A stretch of DNA of 22,500 bases from Symbiodinium natans (taxonomy: Eukaryota; Sar; Dinophyceae; Suessiales; Symbiodiniaceae): assembly GCA_905221605.1 (NCBI GenBank), contig CAJNDS010002679.1:32501-55000 (forward strand), given 5' to 3'. Under the pieces are notes generated by a model. It did no database searches, had not been told where the DNA came from, and was given only the letters and a program-made list of their open reading frames with translations. Both the position numbers and the translations under genes were made by a program. Of the stretch, positions 1-12,400 are shown piece after piece; the first letter of the stretch is position 1, and each line of letters opens with the position of its first letter.

Positions 1-386
1 AGTGCAGAGATCCAGGGTTTAGGGCGCTAGAGGGCTGGTGATGGTTCGGGGCCAGTTTAAAAGTTGAGGGTTTAGGGTAGCCTCGAACATCCATAGAAAG
101 GCTGGCCCTCAAGGCCTTGTTGCGGGATATGTGGGATGAAAGAAGTCGTGGCATCTTGGAACATTCTGGCACGGCTTACCATACAACGGTGGACGGCCAG
201 GACTCTGTGGACTGGGGGGTGAAAGCTTCACGACAACTCGCAAAGGCTTTCGCTGGTCAGCGTGCTCACCTGAAAAAAAAAACACCCTGCAACAACCACA
301 AACCACAAAGTATCGCCTAACCTCGGGCCGATGCGAGGATGTGTCACCTCCCCCTTTTGCGCGCAGATGGGATGCGACGGACAGGC

Positions 387-440
387 ATGTCCGCAGCTCC
401 AACTCCTCAATCAGTGCTTGAGCTCTTCTCGGCTGCTCAC
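387..440 (-). CDS. PPR exon E24 (3' end uncertain)
   Basis: Acceptor AAG|G. It encodes EQPRRAQALIEELELRT; joined to E23 the register puts Pro where other motifs have Trp. The candidate donor is GC. Further exons are expected beyond the left edge of the window, since I see no stop or terminal domain here. Confidence 0.5.
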
Positions 441-3400
441 CTTTTGGGTTTAGGGTCTAGGGTTTAGGGTTTAGGGTTTGGGGTGTAGGGTTTAGGGTGT
501 AGGGTGTAGGGCTTAGGGTTTATGGTGCTTAGGGCGCAAGGGTTCAGGACTACTAGGATTGGGGGGTGGATAATCGACCCTCCATGCAAACCAAGAATAT
601 CGACAGGCCTTCCGAGTAGCTCCCGAAACTCGCAGCAAAAGAAATCTCACTTTCCTACAGGACGACCGTAGGATTCGCGATGCACACACAGACACACAGA
701 CAATTCGGGACAGGCATAAGATGTCGATACCGTCTCGGGCTTAACGTTGAGCCTGTGTGGGGCTGCCAACATGCCCTTGTACTTCTCTTCGCAAGATGAC
801 GACTGATACTACAACCGTATCTGGTGCACAGATTCAAGGAGAACTGTAAGTCAGTTTAAGGGGGATACAGAGCCCTATATACCTAAGTAGCCCCTTAAAC
901 AAGAACCAAGGAACCCCGGAAGTCCCTTATAAGATCTTATAAGGGGTCCCTCCTTTCGTTCCTTGCTCATAGTCTTTCGACGCGGCTCGGCCTATTGCAC
1001 AAGCACTGATCGCGGTGCTGTAGCCAATAGCGTCGGGAAGAACTTCCTCGCACGGGCTTCCGCAATAAACGTGAAAACAGCCCTTATAACGCCGAGACTT
1101 TGCAAGGCCTTTGGTTAGAACCTGAAGTTTATCTTGGGAAGCTTGTAGCATGAATCATTCACGGAGATGATATTGGAAATTCTTGAGGCTCTTGCGCTTG
1201 TCCTTTTGGCGCCCTCAACCTGAGCCCGCCTCCTCTTGCATACGATGCATCAGGCGTAGTGCCAGTCCCCACTCCATCTTCTGCTGCATGGCATCCAACA
1301 CCTTCATCTAGGGGATAGGATTAGGGGGACCCTTGGGGACCCTCTGAATAAGGTCCCCTTTTTAATAAAACCAGAAGAGGGCTTTAGAAGGGTTCCCTTG
1401 TAAGGTTCCCCCTTATCCTATCTAGGATCATCGTTCGTGGAAGGTTTGGAGGGCTTGGACTCGACCACTCCGACATCCAACATGAGGCTAGGTTTTGGAG
1501 TTGCGGCAGCTTCATGCCAAAACACCAGGCAGACTCAAACCACGGCAGCACATACATCAAGTCGTGATGAAGTGTCGTTGGGCGCCAAGGCTCTGAGGGT
1601 ATTGGCGTTTTGGGCCTTCTCTGACGCCCAAAGATCCCTCCCAAAGTAGCCTACAGCTAATCCTCCTCCAAGGCGGGGTTCGGAATTGTAGGTGATGACC
1701 GTCGGCTCCAATTGCCAGGACCCGAAGCCGCACAGTAAAGACAGCGCACGCTCCCAGTCGCCTCCTGGCGCGCGCCACTAGAGACTTTAGGGCAACGAGA
1801 GCTGTACACATGTTGACCTGCTACTTCCTTGTTCCCTCTTCGCAGACTGCTAGTGGCATTGAGCACGCACGGGCACACCTACTCCTACAAGACTGCAGGG
1901 ACTGTGACTGGGGGGGAGTCCAGATGCATCTGTGATCCTTGGAAGGATTGGGTCGCTTCTGAATGAGCCGGCGCGCCTTTGGAGCAGGCACTGACGGCCG
2001 CATTGGCTACGACGATGTTGCAGGCCCCAGCCACGTGCGCCTGATTGGGCTGAATTCCACGGCTAAGCAGCTTGTACTTTGCTTTCTGGTTAGCTTGCAG
2101 CAGTTTCGGGGGCTGACCTAGATTGGGGTCCATGTTTGGGGGGCGGATGCCTTCTGCTTTATGCATATTCATGCCACAAGGGCTTTACAGAAGGCCTACA
2201 AAGGGCATCTGAAAAAAGCTCTCCCCGCCCCAATTTAACACTCCCCACCTTGGAGGTGCATGGTACTTATCAACCAATGCTAACTGTACTTACAACCCAC
2301 TTATAAGCCCCTTAAGTGCCCGAATATGGTTACCCTGAACCCTGAACCCTGGACCCTGAACCATAAACCCTAAACCCAACAACCCTAACCCTAAACCCTA
2401 AACCCCAAGCCCTATAAGTACAGTCCTAAGTACCCTTCTAGTTGGTTCATAAGTACCATGGACCTCCAAGCCCGGAGCCACCGCGGCCTCCTGGACCAAC
2501 GCCAAAGCTGGCGCCCAAAGTCCCAACACCTGGGTGGCCATTACTGGCTGATTCTCAGTAGGGAAGGAAGGAAGGAAGGAAGGAGGTGCCTTTCCTCCCT
2601 TAAAGGGTAGAATGAGGTACCTATATATATGTGTGTGTATATTCCCTTACAGGATATAGTGAGGTTCCTATATACTCCCTTAAAGGGTAGAATGAGGTAC
2701 CTTTTTTTCTATATATATATATATACTCCCTGAAAGGATATACATGGGGCCCTGTAGTTCCCTCATCCCCTACTAAGAACCAGGGGACTCATGGGAGATT
2801 CCAAAATCGTACCTCAGTGGGATCCTTACTACCAGTATAAGGGGATCCGATTATTTTGGGGTCTATATTCTTGGGGTCCTTGGGTCCTGTCGATACTGTT
2901 GCTACGACTGTACTTCTCTGTGCTTCTACTACAAGCACGATTTGCCATGAGGCTGCACATCCAAAGACTCATGGCCATTGGGGGGCTCAAGGGTTTCAGG
3001 GATCTCTAGTCTCCTCTAGAGACGCCCGCTATATCAGATTCGCAGTCTGCTAGCCCCGAGCCATTTTTTGCAACTTAGACTCGGGGTAGCAGCTGGGATA
3101 AGGCTAAGTCCTCTTGTGCATCTGGACTCTCAAACCAGGCTCATGAGTGCATGTAGCGAACCCCATTTTGATGTGCAACGGGCGATCTCCACTGGTGTGC
3201 TACGCCTTAACTATCTTAACTGAAACCGAGACGGTCGACCCTGAACCTCTCGCCTCGCAGGCGGTAATGGCCGCTCCGAAAGCAGTAGCCCCGGGGCACA
3301 AGGCCTCGCGAACTCCGTTGTCTTTGAGGTGCCAGGCAAGGAACGCGGCACGAGAATACTATCTCGCTTCCCAGTGCTCGGCAGCTGCGTGCTCGTCTTT

Positions 3401-6400
3401 GTGTTCATGAAGAGTTTAGTGACTTCTAGTGGTAGCCTGGGAGCCTGGGACGGGCATCCAACAATTTCACCTCGCCGCGTTCATTGCTGTAGAAGCCTAA
3501 CAGAACAACGGATGAAAACGGAATGAGCCCAAGATGAATGGAATTTTTGTTGTAGGCGCACAAGCATCTTATTTCGACGGGGAAAGTGATTGCAGACGAA
3601 CGACATGGTGTACAGCAACAAAGCTCTTGACAGTCCCATAAGTGTAGCATGACCAACTGATTGTATCTTTAGGCCTGGAAAGCCCTGCATGGAGTAGACA
3701 ACTCGTCGTCTTCATAGGTTTTGCAAGGGGGTGCCTGAACCGATTGAGAAACAAAACCTGTGCTCACCCATCTAAGCAAGCAGCCTGGAAAATCGAAGCA
3801 TTGACTAACGAAACGAAATACCCGAGCAATATCTTTAAACCCCGTTTCAAACACACGAGGAAATCAAAGCAGGTCAGAAGATACCACGCGAGTCAGAAGA
3901 CACAAGTATATGACAGCTGCTCGACTACTATGCACACGAGAAGGCCAATTATTCAAGCGCCGTTCTGCCTTCATGATCTTACCTTTCATCTCTTCTGGTT
4001 TTACATGCGTCAACCGTATATGTGATGCGCTCACGTGATAGACTTCGCCTCAGGCGCTCACAACTTTCAGTCACCCTAAACCCTAAACCCTAAACCCTAA
4101 ACCCTAAACCCTAAACCCTAAACCCTAAACCCTAAACCCTAAACCCTAAACCCTAAACCCACACCTGGCCTTGCTCAAGCACACCTGGCCTTGCTCATCC
4201 GTTTGGTGGTTTCCAGATATTTGGGGTCCTAATATTGGGGTCCTGCGTACAGGGGGAGTCCTACTATTTGGGGGTCTATTTTAGGGGTCCCCGGTTTTTG
4301 TAAACGCCCCATACCCAACATAAGAATCAGCGCGCGCAAGGCGTGAGCAAACATGCGGGGGGAAAAAACAGGTTGCTTTCAAAATTCACCTACTGAATGC
4401 GAATTTTGCCCAATCAGCACAACAAATCCCACACATTCCGTCCTGAGCCGGCATCCTCCCCAACAAGAGAAGCGCCAGTTGCCACTGCATGCCTGCGCGT
4501 TCGAGCAATGTTCATAGCACGGCAGCAGGGTCCGGGGTCCAGGGCGAACCGACAAAAACCAGCCTCTTTCACAGGAGCTGATGGCAGCTGCAATCGTGAT
4601 CCTGCCACGCGGCATGGGCGCATGGAAGACCATCCCCCGCCCTCCCCTTCCCCCCAGCTCAGCGCTCTGTGTCTTGCAATCGGGACACTCATCAGGCGGC
4701 ACAGCACTGGACTCCATCTGCATCAGCACCCACAGCGATCTCTGCCAGTCACCACCTCAGCAACCAGCGCAAAAACGTCTGCCTGCGAAGCTACCACGAC
4801 AAGCATCAAGGCCGGCCCACTCGACTGAATCGAACCATGACTGAAGCACTGCCGCGTTTCACTCCGCCGGCCTTCTCAAATCACGTTTTTCAGGCAAGCA
4901 AGCCACATCTTCCGCAGGAGCTCACCAGCGAGTTGAAGGTAATCACGTCTGCGCGGACCAATGTCTGCTGCCTTCAGCTGGAGGGCTTGCAGGGCTTCCA
5001 ATGGTGAGGGATGCTTGGAAAAGCGTCTTCTAGATGGTCAGCAGCTCGGCGCCAAGTTGCATGTCTTCAACCACTGCCATCGCCGAAGCCCAAAGACCGT
5101 GCCTCTCGAATGCCTCAGCCAGCAAGGCCCGTGTCTTTCACAACACATGCATACCTGCAGATACCTGGAACAAAAAGAGCACTTAGTGCCGGCACAAAAT
5201 CAAGCTCGCTATGCTTGATGTCTGTGTAGACTTGCAGTACATCCCGGCTCCCAAACAAAATGATCTCCGATTTCAGGACGAGGTGCATGTCTTTGTGGGC
5301 ATCCTCCCTAAGCTTAGAACCCTACAGCCAAGTGGCACTGAGAAGGCTGTTGTAGGTGACAGCATCTGCGACCTCAGCGCCGTGGGGACTGTACCCATCA
5401 TCATGAATCAAGGGCCACAACATCTTTCTTTCTCCATGAACCCCCAAATTCGAGTCTATAGAACTTGAGTGGGTATCCTAACACTGAGCCCTTAAACCCT
5501 ATGCGGAGCTGCAGCTGGTATTGTAGAAAGGAGTTAGTGTTGGGAGTTGAAAGGGTCAACGTACCCGGAAATCTTTTATGGCTCAAGGATGGCCAGTCCG
5601 TCCAAAGAAAAAAGTCCGTGTTTGGGAGTGAGGGTTGGGTTAGTGCCCCTCTACTTGTGTAAGGGTGCCCCTTCCTTTGACCTGGTGAACTTTAACCCTG
5701 TGGGTTTGTCTTTCTGGTTCGTTCTGGGAAATTCATTCAGGCAACTGTTGGGGGTTGATACCCTGGTTAGTCCCCTTGCGGTTGCCCCCGTAGGTTATGA
5801 GCCCAAACTAGGTTCCCTGCGGTTGAGTGTTCTCTTAAGGTTTTTGGGATCAAGAAGCAATGCCTTCTCCCAAGCGATGGCTCCAGCCTTCCTCGGATGG
5901 TGGACAGAATGGTGGAGCTGGAAATGGTGCAGCTGAGTCTCTGGGTGAAAGGGCGGTGCTGGAAGAGGTGATGCCTGGCGCTGAAGAACATCTGGAAGAA
6001 GCCTTGGTTGCAGAAGACCCCAATGTGGGTATGAATCCCAATGTGGATATGGTTAGCAGTGCTGAAGCTGAAGGACGTGCTGTCTCGCCAAAGCCTGGTG
6101 AAAAAAGGAACTGGGACGCGACTGGTGGTATAGACCGTGAAATGGAGGTGACTGTTTTACGCGTGTTGCAAAAGCATGGGTATCAGCCGTCGTCTTCAAC
6201 TTCGGGCCGAAGGGTGGACCAAGGGTCTCAGACCAATCTGAGTGGAGAGGTGCTGCAAGCTGCCAGGAGGCCTCTGAACAAGATTAAAGGGGATCCCTCG
6301 GCGAGTTCCCTGGGTGGTGGAAGCGGTTACGAACAGAAGGGTGCGGACAGCTTTGAAGCTGCACCAACTGCTGAATACGCCATGGGGGAGGAGGAGATCT

Positions 6401-9400
6401 TACAGATGGAGGCTGAAAGGTTGCGCCAGTTGTCAGAAGAAGAGGATGAGATGCGTCAAGTCTCTGAAAGGGATGGTTTTCGGAAAGATGAGCATCTGAT
6501 CAAAGCGTGCGATGGGACAACGTGGGAATGGCACTTCCACGAAGATGGGAGACAATATTACTACTGCCTGGATACGCAGGAAAGCAAGTGGACGTTGCCG
6601 GTTGTAGGTGAAAAGATGAAGAGTGACGAGGTGGTTGGGTCTCCTTCGGGCAATGAGCTGGAAATGGAGGCTGCACTGGGTTCTTCATCATCTACTCCGA
6701 CGCCTGAGTCTACGAGGGCATTCCAGGGTAGTGTAAATAGTGTAGGTGAAAAAAATTTTCCTCTATTATCAGGGATAGCGGTCTTAGGGCTGGTGGTGAC
6801 GCCCCGACCTCGGGTTCTCCTGATGAGGAAGGGATTTCTGGAATCCGAGCAGACATCGCTGGAAAACATCTGGATCGGGAAGAAATGGAAGCGCTTTCTG
6901 AGGGTGTGGCAGCGGTGGAATCGGTGGGTCCAGAAGAAAAATTGCCCAATGTGGAGATCGGAACTGTGTCGGCTGCAGAAGAGAGAGTGGTGGATATGGT
7001 ACCTGTCGTTCAGGAAGGTGATCCTGGAGATGTGGAGGACGGAGGGAAAAAGTTGTGTGTTACAACTGAGGAGGTCTCTTCGTTTGGTGCCAAGAGTCTT
7101 GCCATTCAAGGGGAAAAAGAAGCTTCTGGAATAGCTGGAGACACGGAAGATCTGAAAGATGAGGCCTGGAGCGCCAATGATGCGCGGGTCAATGCGCCAG
7201 ATAGTACCTGGAGTGCGAAAGAAGCACGGGTTGAGGTGCATATGGTGTCACGTTCCACGGGCGACTGCAACAATGGGGCGCAGGTCTCCGCAGCAGCTGA
7301 TGACGGAGGTTCACAGGTGGACGCACTGGTGCAACCTGAAGTTAGCCGCGAGGAACGAAATGGCAAGGGCTACACCGGAGCCGATGAGGCAGCTGTGGTC
7401 AATGATGGTGGCAATTCTCCTTTGGAAACCATGGAGCCAAAGGAGCCTGCGGTGGAAGAAAATGTACCTGCCGTGGATGAGCAATCCAATCGCCCTGCAG
7501 TGGAAGAAAATTTGCCTGCTGCAGAAGGTGTTACAAAAGACTCCAATGATGGGTCCGCTCCCATGAAGGGGGAAGTATTGCCGTCTGGAAGATCGCCGGA
7601 AGTCGACACCGAGCGAACTCCAACAGATGAGGCAAAGCCATTGGCTGGAAAAAAGGAAGGTCCTGAAATCCAGGAGCACAAAGGAGATGAGCCTGTGGGA
7701 CTCGTGGATCAGGACAAGCAGTTAGCCTCCGAGGTGGAAACAAGGGATGTTCCGGGAGCCGAAGAAACAATTCCGGTTTCTGAAGAACCAACGAAGAAAG
7801 TGCCCAGAGCGGGTGCCTTGGATTCACCTGGGGAGCATTACTATCAAGAGGGAGATGAGATCGTTGGTCTGGGTATGGAGCCTTTTTGGACCATGGTGAT
7901 GTGAATGTATTGGTTCCTGCAGAAGGGAACAACGCACATCAGTTCAAATTTGGTGACACTGTCAATGGAACAGTGAAACGAGTGGAAGATGATGGTACCG
8001 TGATCTTGGACACCTTTCTGGTTTTGGAAGAGGACGAGGAGGACTCTTCTTCGACACGGCGCAAATGGAAAGCCAGCGGCTGGAGTACGTGGTGGACAGA
8101 TTCATGGTATGCTGGTCAATGGTACCAAGATTCCAACAGTCAATGGGACTGGAAACGGGAGGAAGAGCAATCCGATGAAAGGGCTGCTGATCAGGAGTTA
8201 TCCTCAGAAGAACAAGAGGAAAGGCAACTTTATGGAGAAAAGATCTATAAAGCTCTTCTTGAGGATGGAAAGGCTGATAAGGCCTATGTGGGCAAAATCA
8301 CTGGGATGCTGTTGGGTCGTCCAATGGAAGAGCTACAGGAGTGTGTTGCAGATCATGCATTCCTGAATGCGGAAGCTCGGCGCGCGTATGGCATCTTGCA
8401 AAGTGATGGTTGGAAGCCCGATGGTGCAGAAAGCACAGGTTTGGGAAAGACATCCACCTTTTCCCGAAAACAGTACCACAACGCGCTCTTCGAACTGGCA
8501 TGTAGGAAAAGGAGATTTACTCGACCAGTTGTGGGTGAAGCGGTGGCAACGGTGCTGAGTCAAGGGGAAGATGAGCTTTGGAACGCGCTTTGGCTGGACA
8601 CCAAGCGATTTTTGCAGGAGCTTGATGGTGCAGTGGAATCCATGAGTAAAAGGGAGGGCAAGCCAATGGAAGCCTACATGGATCCTGACCAGTACAAAAA
8701 GGCTCACATGACTCCAAAGACTGTGTCACCTGGATACAGCAAGCTGTGCAAGTTCTTCAATCAGGGGAGGTGTCGCAATGGTGATGAGTGTTCCTATGAG
8801 CATCGTCGTTATGGTGAAAGTTGGCCAGGGGGTGGACCAACTGAGCCAAGGAGCAGCCAAAAACCTGGAGATGAGGATGGGAACATTGGTGACCCTCCTA
8901 CAGAGGAAGGCACAGTGGATGAGGCGCAGCAGGAGCGGGAGGATTCAGCCTTCCGGGCCAAGTACAACTTTGGTAAAGGTGCATCAAAGGGTGAGCCTAC
9001 GTTGGGTGAGCCAAAAAGTCGGCTGTGTCTGTATTACAATCAAGGTGGTTGTAAATATGGGACTACATGCAGGTATCTTCACAACGATGACATAGCATTG
9101 GAAGGGACTTGGGAACCCGGCAAAGCTTGGGACAATGCTTCCAGGAAGGCACTAAGGGACGCGGGGTTCCACCATTGCTGTTTCGATTATTACCTCAGAG
9201 GACATTGCCGTAAGGGGTTAAATTCCTGCAGATTTTCCCACGACGAGATGTCAGATGAGCGGCTGGCGCACCTGAAACACTTGGTACATGTGGCCAATAA
9301 GGTCCGGTTTGAAAAAGAGAGAGGATGGGAGATTTCGGACAGGAGCACTTTTCAGCCACCTGCGAGTGGGGGAGCTGAATCTTCATCATCCTCAGCACCA

Positions 9401-12400
9401 AAAGCGCTGCAAATGACCAATGTGTCACAAAAAGAAGGTGAAAAGGGTATCCTGGATGAAGCAGAAGATGATGAACAAAAGAATTCGGTGGCTGAGTCCA
9501 CTGGTACTCGGCTTCAAAATCCAGAGGAGCCAATTGAAAATTGGATGGCTCGCAACGAACACCTTTGGGTGTATACCCCTCATGTAAGTGAGGTGATGAT
9601 TACACTTGGTGTGACCAACGTGTCGGACCTGCAAGAGTTCATCTTTGTGGAAGATTTGGTTGACAAAGGGATCAACAAAGTGACAGCATGCAAAATTCTG
9701 CAATTGGTGGGTGGTGTCCGATATCGTCCGGGGGGACCGGAAAAAGCAGTTCCTTCCGATGCATCTGTACGGGTACAACAATCTTCTGGGAGCAAGGAAG
9801 CTGGAAGAGAGGCGGTGCGAACCCTCGCTCAGGTGCGTGAAGCTGAAGGCTCCGGTGCAAAAACAATGCCGCGAGGCTCCTATCGGGAGCTTTTTGAGAA
9901 GGTTAAGTACCGTGACGCTTGGACGCTTGCGCAGAGGTCTCCGCTGTGCGTAGAGAAGCTGCAGTTGGTGGGAGTTGGAATGCCGCCGGTGAACCCGCCA
10001 ACAAAAAAGTATCGGTCAAGATCAAACCCTGTAAAAAGGGGAAGGCCCTTGCTGGATAAAAAACAGGTGCGACAGGTGCCACGCTCTCGCTCACAACGGC
10101 GAGTGCAACCGGCGGAAGTGGTGGAAAAACCGAAACCACTGGAACTGAAGCCTCGTGGTGGGTTGTCGTATCGGTTCAGCAGAGCGTGGGCAGATGTGGT
10201 GGATGATGATGATTAGGCGGAGGCTTTGGTCTCTTATGCCGCTTCCTCAAGCGATTCAAGCGAGGAAGAGACCAATGCCGTGCAACGCATGAGGGAAATC
10301 TTTTTGCGAGAAAGGGATTCACAGAGAACTGCGATTCGTGGCAATGTTCCGATGGGTGGTTCTTCAAGCCCCAATGATGGGCAGAAAAAATCGGTTCACC
10401 TTGGCGCAGGGCGCGACAAAGCGTCGCGGGGGGAGACCCGCCAAGAAGTGACTTCTCAAGTTTTTTCGCTACCACAACCTTCTCGTCGAACTAAAAAGTC
10501 TCAAAAAAGAGCAAGGGATGGCTCAGTTATAGTTGGTTCGCTGGCGGTGGGCTCCACGGATGAGGTTTTACCTGGGCAGGTGTTGCTGGACAGGTGAATG
10601 TATCTGAAAGCGCTCAAGTTCTTCCTGGGCAAGAAGTAGCTGGACAGGAGACGGTGCTGGAAGGAGCAGTGCAAATTTCTGGCGAGGAGACTGACCAAAA
10701 AGAAGGAGAAGGTGGGAGCAATGAACTCCGTGGTGATGGTGCGAAGACATTGGATGTTCGTCCGGTGAAGAAGGACCCTCAGCAATTGCTTGTTAAAGGC
10801 CTTCTGACTCGGATTTATTGGAAGGTTGCTGTCGGCAAGTTGCCTGTGGGGCAAAGGGACTGTCAGAAGGGGTCCAATAAGATGGATCGAAATTTGGTTA
10901 TTAGCATGTCATCCGAAGGTGCAAGCGAACATGATTTGAACCTGGCACTGGAGGACGATGCTGATCAGTCAATGGATGATGGTGCGATGGTGGTTATGGT
11001 GTATGATCCAGGAACGCTGATTCAGTCGCCAACAACTGATTGGGTTATGCGTCGCGGTTTGACCGATCGTACCATCTGGCCGGCAATAGCGGCTGCGGCA
11101 CAGAGGATATGTGCTGAAATGGTTCAAGTGGATGAATTGAATGCCCAGCTAGGGACTGGGACACTCCTTTTTCAAAGGAGAGATCAAGGACATTATGGTG
11201 ATTTGCATCATTCGTTCCATGACAATCCGTGCTTGCCGGTGGTGGGAAATTATCCTCTTTCGGTAATGGGTGCATTGCTATCTCCTGGTCTGGAAGGGGA
11301 ATTCAGAAATACTGATAAGTTTGGAACTGCTATGGAGGCAATTGCCTACGATTGGAGCCGCAGTCCAGGCATGGAAGTTCACGTCGAACTTATGGCAAGG
11401 GTAGCCAAATTGGTTGCTCCGTTCCTTACCCTAGGAGGCCAAGGGTCAGTGGTGAATTTGGAATTTCTCTGGCAGCGCGGGAAGGCCCAATTGATGGAGT
11501 TCCTTCAGGCGGCGACATGCGCTGATCAATTGGAGGTTCTCTGGAAAAGGATGGACGACGATGCGGATGAAGAAGTGGATCCTTCGACAGCGGTGCTGGA
11601 AGTTCTGGGACCGGAGGATGCGGTACTTGATCAAGGGAACAATGAATCCCTTATTCCCATTGAAGATGCTGGAGGTGAGACAATTGGTGACACTGGAAGA
11701 GATGGCAAAGCGCCAGAAGTTTCTCCGGAAGAGGAGACATCCAGTGGGTCGTCAAGACTGGCTGGCACAAGGATTTTCTTGTGGTCAGTGTACTCTCGCG
11801 TTGCTTCCAACTGGGATTTCTCTACGCAGGACCGCACTACTGGTAAGATCTTTGACAGCACAAAGGGGTATCCTGGTGAAGGACCAGACCATGGTGGCAA
11901 TCTTTCCTCTAAGAGGAACTTACCCTGGATCTCGGAAGACTACCTCGACGAAGTGGTGTCAAAAAAGATGGAAAGGTCTTCAGATATGGATGGGTTGGAT
12001 GGGTTTGTTCCGGAAAGTGAGGGACAGTTGGAAAAGGTAGAGGTGGAGAACGTTACTGCCTCTAGAATTCTTATGGCTCTTTGGAAGAAGGGATATAGAG
12101 CTGGGTATAGGAGGTTGTGTCGTTTGAACGTATCTGGATGCAAGGTTGGAGCAATGAAACATCCAATCAAAAGGGTGCAGAAGATCGGCACTAGGAAGGC
12201 ATTCATGAAAATGTTCAATGTTTTTGGATCGTCTCAGCGTGGCTCAGGAGCTGGCGGAAAACCAATCATGAAGGTGGTAGGACCAAGGCCAGGTTTTCCA
12301 GCTGTACTCCAAGCATCAATACTGATAGCACCTTGGGTGAAGGGAGCAGTTCTCAGGTACATGGCAATGTTCATGTAGAGCAGAATCGCCCTATGGACCG

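Larger units (their letters stand above)
3305..4442. other. E17/E18 intron (1,138 bp)
   Basis: No exon is recognised. Besides the CCCTAAA array, the 20-bp duplication and the TTGGGGTCC units, 3305-4073 is unique-looking sequence with no supported gene; a plus-strand frame at 3744-4025 has no recognisable features. Confidence 0.5.

Noticed and set aside
3744-4025. 93-codon plus-strand open frame
   Set aside because: Lies in the E17/E18 intron of the PPR gene; no motif, and no sign of exon borders.
4074-4160. True chromosome end
   Set aside because: The array is internal, flanked by PPR exons on both sides, and other arrays run in the opposite orientation.
4397-4828. 143-codon plus-strand open frame
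   Set aside because: It overlaps PPR exons E15-E17 on the other strand; composition is low-information and no domain is seen.
6561-7241. 226-codon minus-strand open frame
   Set aside because: It lies antisense to retroelement segments 1 and 2, whose WW domain and continuous coding character explain the region; the antisense protein has no family features.
7886-10216. Segment 3 as an independent host gene with a TTG start
   Set aside because: The frame is open upstream of the TTG, the preceding segment leads straight into it, and it lies between LTRs; a captured host origin of some domains remains possible.
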